DNA of 64,000 nucleotides from positions 1,116,001 to 1,180,000 of the forward strand of contig JABRWF010000008.1 in the NCBI GenBank assembly GCA_018343915.1, written 5' to 3'. The notes under the pieces were generated by a model. The model did not search any database. It was not told where the DNA came from and saw only the letters and a program-made list of their open reading frames with translations. Origin of the DNA: Agroathelia rolfsii (lineage: Eukaryota; Basidiomycota; Agaricomycetes; Amylocorticiales; Amylocorticiaceae). The position numbers and the translations under genes were made by a program. Shown piece after piece: positions 12,333 to 22,600 of the stretch. The first letter of the stretch is position 1. Every line of letters starts with the position of its first letter.

Positions 12333-14175
12333 ATGGGAAACTATTTATCTAAAACTGCTGTTTCAGAACCTTCTTCCTTTGTCATGCCTTTTCACGGGGA
12401 AGAAGTTGAGACCGCCGAGGAAGCTCAAGAAATATGGAAAACCTATGTTCATGTCATTGTGGAATCAGGTATAGCTCACGGCTTTTTGGGAGAAATAAGG
12501 TTTTGAATATGTGATACGCACAGGTGCAGCAGGCTACGTTCTTGCCAATCGTCTCTCTTCAGACCCTGATGTGTCTGTTTTGTTAATTGAGGCCAGGTCA
12601 AGATAAGGGCGTCCTACCTTGATACCTTCAACTATTACAGTTAAACTCAATCTTGAATCATCCTCTTTTCATTATAGTAACGAAAAAGTTACTCATGCAC
12701 AAATGCCGACAGGATTCCTCCAGCTCTTCAAGTAAGGTTCCATCTAGACGTCTTTATATGGCAAAAACACCTTAACCCTCGCAGGTCGAAACATGATTGG
12801 GAATATTATACATTGTAAGTGCTGCATCAGAGTAGTGTCCTGTCTGGAGAAGGAACTAAAGCCGATCATCAAGCCCTCAGCCTAACCTCAATAAACGCGA
12901 ATGGTGCGACTGTCCCGCTGAAACTTAGTCTTTGAATGTAATTCCAACATCTTTCCCATTTACCTTTAGTTACTGGACACGGGGTAAGATCCTTGGAGGC
13001 TCGACGTCCATAAATGCCATAGTCTATCATTATAGTAGCCCGTCTGATCTTGATCAATGGGAAAAGCTTGGTGTTACAGGATGGTGCTATGAAAGTGTAT
13101 CTATTTCATTGAGTTTGTATTAACACAGCACCTGGCTACAAGTCTTGTATTTCGAGCTAAGAGTGGGACCACTCTCGACTGGATGATGAATAATAGTGTC
13201 AAGACCATATTACCGCTCCTCGAGTGGTACTTGTTTGGAAAAGGGCCATATACTTCTAATGTCAGGAATTATTTTCTGATTATTTATCATCTACACACGT
13301 GGTTTCATTGAGATAGATCGTAGAGGCTGGGTGCTTTGTTCGAACTACAGATGAGAGTCCACTTTATAGCTCTCAATCAAACAGAAAGCCCTTTCCAAAA
13401 ATTCTTGATGCAACATTCGCGCCCGATGCACCCGACATAGAGATCATGCTGCTATGTTGCGGGTAGTAAGTATTTGTATTTTGAGCAAATTATTGCGGTT
13501 AAATATACTAAGATACAGCGCATACAGTCTTGATCAAGGTTTCAGGTCAGTGCCTGCTGGAACAGAAAGCTTCACTCTTGTAAGTCTTGTAATCACCATG
13601 AAATGCGAACAACCAACAATGAGCTGATACGTATTAGTCGCCTATCATCCTTCGACCTTTATCGAAAGGGACTATATCCTTGAGATCTATTTCTCCATTT
13701 GACAAACCGCTCGTCGATCCAAATTACTTTTCCCATCCAAGTTACCTAAAGGTCCTCATCCGAGGCGTCCGCTTGGCTCTACGCATGGCGAGAACCGATG
13801 CCATAAAGTCCATTTTCAAGCCTCAAGATCATTCTAAAGGTAAGAATGATGACCTTCGGTTTGGCGATGCAGATCCAGATCGCATAACGGATGAAGAGAT
13901 TACCGAGCACATCAAAGCGATCGCAGGGACGATATATCATCCTGTTGGTACCTGCAGAATGGGACAAAATGAAAAGTAAAGTGTTATGGGTCCTGACCTA
14001 AAGGTACACGGCGCAAATGGTCTGAAAATAGTAGATGCATCTATTTTCCTAGATCATACCTCAGGACACCCGGTTGGTGATTATATTGTGATTTCATATA
14101 CTCAACGAAGCCCTCATCCATTCGATCGAATTACGACCAGAGCTTCGATTGTCTGTAAAAGAGGACGAATTTAGC
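12333..14175 (+). pseudogene. Decayed GMC oxidoreductase (aryl-alcohol/alcohol oxidase type) with internal deletion
   Basis: Collinear fragments of a GMC flavoprotein. The N-terminal part reads MGNYLSKTAVSEPSS, then VIVESG|AAGYVLANRLSSD and VSVLLIEA, the FAD dinucleotide-binding site, but the first Gly of GxGxxG is Glu here. Next comes the GMC signature region RGKILGGSTSINAIVYHY (from about 12970) and DLDQWEKLGVTGW. The sequence then jumps at about 13120-13160 to TTLDWMMNNSVKTILPLLEW, which in intact enzymes lies some 200 or more residues further on. The C-terminal part has PFDKPLVDPNYFSHPSYL, the catalytic-His block GTIYHPVGTCRMGQNEK followed directly by an in-frame TAA (13977-13979), and then GPDLKVHGANGLKIVDAS and SGHP after the stop. 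Deletion, stop codon and loss of the Gly together argue that it is dead. Confidence 0.85.
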
Positions 14176-14870
14176 CAGTATTCCTTTTTGTGAGGGAGAA
14201 AAGGAAAAGGAAGAGAAATAGAGGTGACTATGCCTATGCCTGGACTTTCAAGATCTGTTTCTTCGAGCCGAACTCTATTTTGGCGTTCATCTCCCTTATT
14301 TTTTCGAATTGCGATCACCTGCATAACTCCAATATTCCCCACCAAGCTCGTTGCGCCGGTCAGATGTTGGCCTTGCCGATCAAATATGTTGCCTCCCAGG
14401 TCAGTGGCGCCATAAACCAAAGGCACACAAGGCCTTTTAGAATCCATATCCCACTCCTCACCACGACAGACGGACCCGACAAAAAAAGGCAGCGCTACCT
14501 GTTTTTTCAGGCCCACGGTGCGTAGCAAAGAGGGCCGGCAGGAACGGATCCTTCCATCATCGGAAGGCGTGTGCACCAAATAAGAGGAAGGAACATGATA
14601 TCAGTCAATAACCAAGTAATCTAAGGACCTCTGGCGAGAAAAACGAAAAAAGGGGGGAAGGGTGGAATAGAGATCAGCACAACATGAGTCTCAAGTTCAA
14701 ATTCAGAAAGGAAAAACGCAGAGTCCTTTTATTTTCTTGTCGTTCAATGGCTCAAATAATCCACATCTCCCACCACGGCGAACGCCTCCAGAAGCTGCAT
14801 CTCGAACTGTTTTAATGGTGACAGCTCAAATTGAGCAACCTCCACACGGACGAAATTGGCGGCGGCGGCA
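14176..14870. other. Intergenic, nothing firm
   Basis: A 161-codon open frame on the minus strand (14094-14579) overlaps the pseudogene end and shows no family resemblance or signal sequence. I do not support it as a gene. Confidence 0.35.
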
Positions 14871-14871
14871 G

Positions 14872-15222
14872 ATTCAATATCATTTTGATCTTGTTCTTCA
14901 TTTTGAAGTTACGCTTGCTCTTGGTGACCATTGGTCCTCTTCTTCGGCTTCGCAACCCGAGGTCGACGCTCGATCGCACCAGCGGCACGACGGCAGCGGT
15001 TCGCGGTCAGCATCATGTTGCGCATCTCGCGCACAACAGCGCGGTCCGCGTGGTCGGTTGGACGAAAACAGGGTTAGAAATCTTCGCCTCCCTTAGGTTC
15101 TTCCGACCAGCCATCTTAACCTTCACTGACTTAACCAGAGTCCCGACGGTGGTGGCGGCAGCAGCAGGGGCTTTTGACAACGAAGAGCTAGAGCGAATGC
15201 CAAAGATCGTATTGAAGCGCAT
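14872..15222 (-). pseudogene. Small basic hypothetical protein, apparently frameshifted
   Basis: An ATG at 15222 (context acaaaATGcg) opens a Ser/Ala-rich then basic frame (VKSVKVKMAGRKNLREAK, then ISNPVFVQPTT) that stops near 15013. In another frame the sequence then continues as VVREMRNMMLTANRCRRAG and RRPRVAKPKKRTNGHQEQA before a stop, which reads like the natural continuation of one small basic protein. No convincing intron joins the two frames, so either there is a frameshift or the intron is unusual. I do not recognise the family. It could also be two chance frames. Confidence 0.35.
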
Positions 15223-16168
15223 TTTGTACTTTGTTAAGCGAGTTAAATTTGGGTGTGTAGAGGTGGGGGACGGAAAATGTTGCGAAGTGGATGGTCTTTG
15301 ATAGATTTTCTCGGAGCAGTCCCCTCCTTTGCCTTAAGGACTGAGGAGCTATTATTTAGGGGTTCTTAAGTCAGGATTATAGTTCAGGAATCAAATTTGA
15401 AGACCCAGTTTATTTCAAAAAAGATCTGAGGGCCACTAGGATGAATGGTTGATAGTGTTTTGTCGTTTATCAATACATGAAACGATAATGCTGAGATTCC
15501 TAACAATATTTCTATCGACTTAGGTTAGTGCAGCCTTCGTCATTGAGTAAATTCAGTCCGAATCTGCCAGGTTATGCGATGATTGCGTTATTATAGGAAG
15601 CTTCGTATTAAATTAGACATATGACACTTAGGAGATAATTCGAAGGAAATGACAGTGTATTCACGTTTGTTCCTGAGTAATAGTGATTCTGAGCGAGAAT
15701 CAGGGGGGGAAAGGTAAGAGAACTGATTCAAGGCTTCATAGGAAGTTTTGCCTGAGATGCAAAAAAAATCTGACTAGTAAACCACGACAAACGTCACCAG
15801 TAGGATTTTAGGGTGCTAATGGATGGGTAACTCGACAGAGGCAGTTTCATAAGTAAATTTACAGCCTCAATTTCCATCTACACTAGGCATATTGAGACGT
15901 TGAGACTCGACTCTTGGCAAGAGTAAGGTTTGTTGTGTGAGCGTCGGACGAGTTGAGCCTGAGTGGCTCGGGAAGTCAAAAAGCGAGTATTATCCGAGTC
16001 ATTATCAGATGTCATCATGTGGCGCAAAAGTGTGGCTCATGTGCGTACTGAGGCTGACAAGATTGGAAAGAACTCCGTGGCATAATCACCTGGCTACGAA
16101 GACAGAGATTTGAATGATACAGCTACGAGAATCATTAGCACAGCGACATAACCCCTCCCAGGCTAAGA
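15223..16168. other. Intergenic, nothing seen
   Basis: A/T-rich sequence with many stops in all frames and no repeats that I can detect by eye. Confidence 0.4.
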
Positions 16169-16617
16169 TCAACAAAATAACCCAAAGAAACACAAATGGC
16201 CGCTGTTTATTTGAGTTGTTCCTAATGAGCCGATAGCATCTGGAGGGGGGTCTGAGTCGTCTGAAGTTGCTATAAAATGATGGATTAGCTGTGAGGAGTA
16301 CGGAGTATGTCAGCAACTGGAAACTCACTATTATCTTTGGGTACAAGGTCGCGCAAATTCAGCTCGGGGACATTTTTGGTGCCATCTTCTACCTTGATCG
16401 GTTTTATGCCGAGCTCGTATGTCGCTGATAGGGTTGCCAGATCGGGTTTGGGAGCATGAACACTATATGTGTCCGTAAATTTGTGTATGATTAAATTTTA
16501 CATGAATGTTTTATTCACTCACGGCGCTGATATGGCCGTTATCGCGTGTTGACAGATTACTAGTAGGATGCACACTAGTACCCAGCGATGTACAGAGGAG
16601 CTAGTAGAAGTAACCAT
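16169..16617 (-). CDS. Small putative secreted protein, 3 exons, 109 aa
   Basis: Each single exon is short, so this gene appears only when spliced. Exons (minus): 16617-16523, 16462-16329, 16269-16169, with gtgagt donors and tatag/tatag acceptors that keep one frame. The N-terminus has a hydrophobic stretch typical of a signal peptide (HRWVLVCILLVICQHAITA), followed by a mature part of about 80 residues containing IKVEDGTKNVPELNLRDLVP and a Ser/Asp/Pro-rich segment TTSDDSDPPPDAIGS. It ends in a hydrophobic Cys-containing tail, HLCFFGLFC. It has few cysteines, unlike typical disulfide-rich effectors. No family is recognised. A further 3' intron could change the last residues. Confidence 0.6.
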
Positions 16618-17886
16618 TGTAAAGATGAGCGAGGCTGGATCAGATGTGAATAAAGTAGTCGTGATTCCAAAAGGTAAGGCAGGAGAGGAAGAATAAGTCA
16701 GAAACCAGTTCTAAGGTGCCAGAAGATGAAGGGGCCAGCCGTTGTGTTTCTTTGTTGTCTATACAAGCATTTTATATGCACATTCGATATTCTCGAAATT
16801 TACCGAGCTCAGTATGTTCGTAAGCCACCATTTAGGGTGCATCACGGCACAGGACGAGCGATTGACGTGTTGAGTGTTTCAAAGGAATGCTGCATGATCT
16901 ACTTTTCCAACCGGAGATCGTTGATCACTAAAAAGCTCGAATCATTGATCATGCGCGCACATCAATCATTGTCTCAGCACCGCAATAGCTCGGAGACATA
17001 GCAACCAGGGCATATCTAGCAATCGCAATAGCAGGTGTACTAGTAATGTGAGCGCTCAACTTATGCTACAAAAGATGTGTGAGAATTTTTAAAGGACGAT
17101 GACGCAGATCAAGCCAGCACACTCACTACAGTGGGATGTAATGGTTAACTAGTAGGTTAGCGCTGTCTACAGGTCGATGCAAATGCACTAAAAAGAATTG
17201 ATTTCGCGACAAAGAGAAAAAATAATGGGTGTCATGAAGAATCCAAAGGAATGCATAAAAGTCGTGACAAATACACACAAAAAGCTCACATACACACAAG
17301 TACAACTACCACTACAAATACAAGTACAAGATTGAGCACAAGTATTCAAAGAATTTGCATATATCTAGGTACATGAATATGAGACAAGAGAATCCAGCAG
17401 AGATAGTCCAACCAGAGGCAAATAAATATTACCGTCTTGTTGCAAAAGGGGATATGAAGATGAGGAGGATGGGAAGATCAGATGGAAAAGAGAAAGAGGG
17501 CACCTCGGTGCAAGCCGAGTAAGGGCGTGAATAACGAATAAATATCACTGTGATCATGAGCAAAATATACCTGAATGCACCGAATGTTAGAAGGGCAAAT
17601 ATCAGGCGTCATATTTGCTGTTAAGACTCTGCAATGCTGCCTGAAAAATATCAAAACTAAGGGAGAGATCAGAAAGTCGTTCCGATGTCTCCTTCCCTGG
17701 CGTTTCTTCATCGGATGACGAACGCTGAGAGCGAAGGCAATATCGTGCACAAGTTTTGCAGGGGATTCCCGAAGACATGGCTCGCGTTGGCCTCAGTCTG
17801 GATAGATGACCATTCCACGTAAGCCTTTGATTAGCAGCTACACATGGACACGTGCACATAATTCATGGCCGAAATCGCCAATGTGG
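16618..17886. other. Intergenic between two minus-strand genes
   Basis: Includes a run of degenerate ACA/CAAGTACAA repeats around 17275-17345. Short open frames only. The stretch just 3' of 17887 could be the 3' untranslated region of the P-loop gene. Confidence 0.4.
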
Positions 17887-19670
17887 TCAATGTGTCACTG
17901 CACCCGCAATCTGAGCCCATCCTACTCCAAGTTTCAGGACCCATCCGACACCAACACCGACACAAAATCCGCCAAGCCACGTCCAGCTCCAGGAGAGCAC
18001 ACGCGCACGAAGGGGTGCAAGTGCTGAGAGCGAGAACATCACCAACGACGGCAAGTGCAATGGATCAAACGTTGGTGGCAGTGGTAAAGGCGTACACGGT
18101 GTTGTGGGCGAAGGCGGCGGAGATGATGAAGGGGCGACCTTACGCGTTGTCTGTCGGTTGTTGTCTGTCCCAGTAGGTGGTGCATGAGGGCCATTGTGAC
18201 GCGTGTGAGCTGCGGCTGGATTGTGGTGCAATGGGAGAGCAGTGTCGATCCGGATGGTCTCCGGGCGGCGAGGGAATTGAGGTAATATTAACGGTGATGA
18301 TAGTGGTGGTAGCTGCGGCGAAGACAACGTCACACCATGAGCACCTTGCCGTCGCTCGAGCTGCTTCATGCGCTTTACAGCGTCCTTAGACATATCCCAT
18401 TCGGCCTCCCATCGGCTCTTTGTCCATTCCATGCCCTTGTATCCTTCGATCCCGGGCGTTACTTGGTCAAAGCCATAATGCATGACAGAGTCTACTGCAC
18501 GTTCGACTTCAAGCCAGCGCAGGAAGCGCTCAGCTACCTCTGTACGTAGGCTGGCCAGTGTTTCAGAAGAGCGAAAGAGTCCCTGGCGGAGATGCGGACG
18601 AGATTTCGGGCGGAAGGAGGAAAGTTCAAATGTGGCCTTCGGATGGCGCACACCAGGAGGTGTTGTAGAACCACGTGAAAGCAAAATGACAGGTAGTAGT
18701 GGTGCCAGCGTGTTCAAGATTTCATTCTCTACAGGCGTCGGAGCTATTTCATATTGTGTTGAGTGGCTTCTCCATGTCGGATGACTATGCTATGGGTGTA
18801 CTTACGGGATGACACCAAGAAGATAGCAGCAGTAAAGAATGGCGCATCGGGCGATGCTAGTAGGCCTGTAAGTACGGAAGAATGACGCACATCGGCAGCC
18901 AGTAAAGGTCGTACAAGCTCGAATGGCTCGTGGACCAAAGGCAGGAGCATAGTTTCAATCCAAGCATCAGCAACTCCGGGAGCGACGGGACCAGTGGCAC
19001 TGTTGTCGTGTTCACCGTTGCCATTCTCTTCAACAGCAGCGATGGGGAACGCAGGTACCTCCCAAATTTCAACATTGCGCATCGGCTCGTGTTTCTCGAG
19101 CCCATGTCCATCGCGATGCTCAAACCAATCCGTCGAGGCACGTAGGATACGGGCGGTGCTGGTGGCGCCGGAAGCGCTTATGTTATCACTCGGCCTACCC
19201 CCTAGATGCAATTGCTCCCAATGGTCGACCTCGACGATATCATCGTTATCCTCTATGAGGAACTCGCAGAGTGCTGTCTTCCCTGATCCACGCGCGCCGA
19301 GTACGAGCAAGCGCAATGAGCCTAGTGTCTGACCGTGAGGTGTCGGCCGACGCAATGCAGAAGGCAATATGAGTGATGGGATAATCAGGCCTTGATCGTC
19401 ATCGTCATCGTCAGCAGAGTGATCTCGTGCGTCATGGCGATCGAGATGTGAATGACGGCGCGGCGGACTTGCGGCCGCGGAAGAAAAGAAAAAAGACGAG
19501 GAAACAGAGGGAAAGGATGAGACGGAGTCGGTGGGACTGCCGGGCGTGGATGGGATAGGACTTGATCGTGGCGAGCTCGACGGCTGCGATTCGGTACTGA
19601 GATTGGATAACGACTCGTGCAGCGCCCTCCGCACTGTATTTGCGCTTATGCTGAGACCAGCAGCGTCCAT
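17887..19670 (-). CDS. P-loop NTPase-like protein with C-terminal membrane anchor, 2 exons
   Basis: Exons 19670-18806 and 18743-17887; 573 aa. The open frame extends upstream of 19670 without an ATG, so MDAAGLSISANTVRRALHES is taken as the start. The first 115 residues are Ser/Pro-rich with a run of Asp. A beta strand and Walker A loop follow at about residues 119-132 (LRLLVLGARGSGKTALCEF), then a Trp-rich segment (VEVDHWEQLHLGG; VEIWEVPAFPI) where small GTPases have switch II. SSPPTPVENEILNTLAPLLP spans the splice junction. No clear NKxD is seen. After a Ser/Pro-rich linker the protein ends in a hydrophobic segment (WLGGFCVGVGVGWVLKLGVG), which suggests tail anchoring. It looks like a divergent GTPase-type ATPase of unknown role in basidiomycetes. 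Confidence 0.75.
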
Positions 19671-22600
19671 GGTGGTATGAAACAAGGCGCAGCACAGGGA
19701 GGCAGTTGGCACTGGGCGCAACGAGCGCTGCTGGAACGTGGGAGAGTCATGTTTACAGCCGTAATCGCGTCATTGCAATTCCGGCCCGCCGTTGCCGCCC
19801 TCCCTCCTCTCATCACAAACCGCAGCACTGCTAATGGTTATTGGAAATTCAATCATTAAACTAATTGATAAAATGATATAAATTATATCCGTGGTAATTA
19901 TATATCATAATGCGTATAGACAATCCCCGCCATTCATTGCACAGTGGCACAGGCACGACTCGGACGAAACCCGCGCTTCCAGCTCAAGCGCCAAACATCT
20001 AGCCGGTTAATATCTAGGGATATGAAAATCATGAGAACATGTCACCCGAGAGTTGCTGTGGCCGCGATGCCTTGCACAATGAGCACACTGGCAGGAAGCC
20101 ATCGGTTTCTGGAGATGATTCGGAGATAGAGAAAAATTCTAGTCAACATGAAGCCGGCTGTAGGTTGGTCGCAGGCCCTTGTAGCAATTATGAGTTGTTC
20201 ATGTAACGTAAAGACCAGCTCTTGCTACACATTTGACATAACTTTGTTGTATTTAGAGTGCGTGAAGATGAAAGCCGAGCCACGTATATTTAGAAATCCA
20301 GAGAATCATGATGCATGACGCTCAGTTTCTGACTTGCCTGGAAACGCCGTGGCTTCTCCTAGTCCCAAAGGTAATACCTACAGATAGGATGAGCCAGTGT
20401 GGACTTTTTTTCCCCCTTACCAATGAAAAACAATGCATCAGAGACAGAGCGCCATTACGAGTCAACAAGCATATTCAATCATTACGGAAACTCAAGTACT
20501 TCACGTAAGATATCCATAGTCGCATATCGTATCGTAACAACATGCATCAGAATCTTCAGAAGCGTTTAGATGAAAGCCGAGTCTAGGATGCTCAAGAAGT
20601 CTGAGAAACTTGGATGCCAGGGCTCAAGCTGTTGTAAGCTGCAGCGACTTCCTCTCTCATAGCCTATCAGACACAACGGCCTCGGTCCCTGGTGTATAAT
20701 GCGCAGCGTTCGCGATGCTGATAATGCCGACGATAACAGCAGAAAGTGCGGCCAATTGGAGGCTGCCCAGATAGAAAACGCAAAACTCACAGAAAAAGGA
20801 AACCACGTTCCAAGACAGGAGTCCACCGAGATAACACCAGGACCTAGCCCCTGCAGGAATATCTCCGCTCTTTATTTATCCCTAACTCCTTACCCCATCA
20901 TTCTAACTGTTGCCGAAAGAATCATCTACACCACCAGTAGCCGGACCGTGCCCGTCCGCTAAAAAGGCCAATGGAGATATCGCCGACGAACAGATGCGGG
21001 TGTAAAAAACACCGGCCGGTACATATCGATCTGGTCCCAGCGACAAAAGGACAACGGTAACTTGAATAAAGAAAATTGTGATGATGGCAACAGCATGCTG
21101 GATGGATGCGTGATTAGATGCGCAGGGAAATATATACGCAGGCGGCAATTTCTTGCTATTATAAGAAGGGTTAGGGCAAGGGGACGACGCGAGTATTCAG
21201 TAGAAGGGGAGAAAGATGGCCTAGAGCTCAGGAGCAGGGCAAAAATACACACGCACGACATATCTGGTGATCACGCATGCATGCTTGATGCACCATATCA
21301 TGATGTCCACGTACACGGCATTCAACACGCTCAATTCGAATGGAGTTCACCGATAGCCGGCCTCAGGCCACGTAACAATGGTCCTTTGAGACGCCTAAAG
21401 AGGATCAAAAACAGACATTAACCGCTCACCTCGGGTGAGTTGAAGTTAGTAATTCAAACATACTGAATGGCTACGCGGCCAGCACATTGTTTCTTCCAGG
21501 CCAATTGCCATAGGTCAGATATAGACTCGTGTTGCATTATGTCGTCCCTACCCTATCGTACACGAGATTTGGCGCTCAGTATCCAATTATCATTCATGTT
21601 TCAGCAGCATCATAGAAAACATACCAGTGACACATGTTCGACATGCCTTTATCAATGCCAGTCCCATTGGGTTGGTTATGATAAGGAATTTAAGATTGCG
21701 TTTTCTTCGTCCTACAAAAGGATTGAGCAATAGATCTCCGAGGACGTTGTGACAACGCATCGTTGCCTTGATGAGCTCCCTTTTGAAAGGCTGATAATCA
21801 CCCGACCCGACTTCGACGTCGATGGTTTGCTTTCACCGCATGTTATCCTATCGTGATCATTGATGCGTCTACGGAGAATGATCAGAGAAAAGACAAGATA
21901 CCAATAATAGATAAAGCCAGGAAGAATGCATACGGAGGAAAGGGCAACTCGGATCCAGCAAAGATAGCAAAGATTGAACATTTAGCAGGAAGCAGGTAGT
22001 AAAAAGACAACAATGAGACATTTGACCCTTCAAACGGTCGAAACTTTCACGTGCGTGCTGTAACCAATGACAGGTCGTCCTTAGCCTAGATCGTACTTGT
22101 GCAAAGGATACTCAGATGATACTGTAAAGAGAGAAATCTTCTATCAATTTGTTAGTCCAGCCGCTATGTTGTAAGTTGGACCTGTTCCCACTAGATAATG
22201 TTTTGACAGGCTTAGTTGCTCTCTTGACGTAGCTCAGATCTTTGCATTTAAATGGTTTATGAATAGCCTCAGTGTACAGCATACAAAGAATATTAAACCT
22301 GGAGGCTGAAATTATAATTGGCATTTCCAGCACAGTACAAGAGGGCGGCATAGTGCCAGTGGTAGTGAAACGTCGAGAGGTGTGTATCCAGTCGGGAAAC
22401 TCATGAGACTACCTGCGCGACCCCGTATTCGTAGTTACTGTTTCTCCGAGAAACAAGAAACGTCGCCCGTTCATTGTCCACTGAGAAACCAGATTTCGTG
22501 AGCCCTCTTGTTGTATACAGTAATATTAACCAAACATTGGACGGCGAGAAGAAAGATGACCAGATGGGTCTCAAGGCTGTGCTCTGTCAGTTATTGTATT

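Noticed and set aside
14094..14579. 161-codon minus-strand open frame
   Set aside because: Overlaps the GMC relic, no family resemblance, no supportive splice sites.
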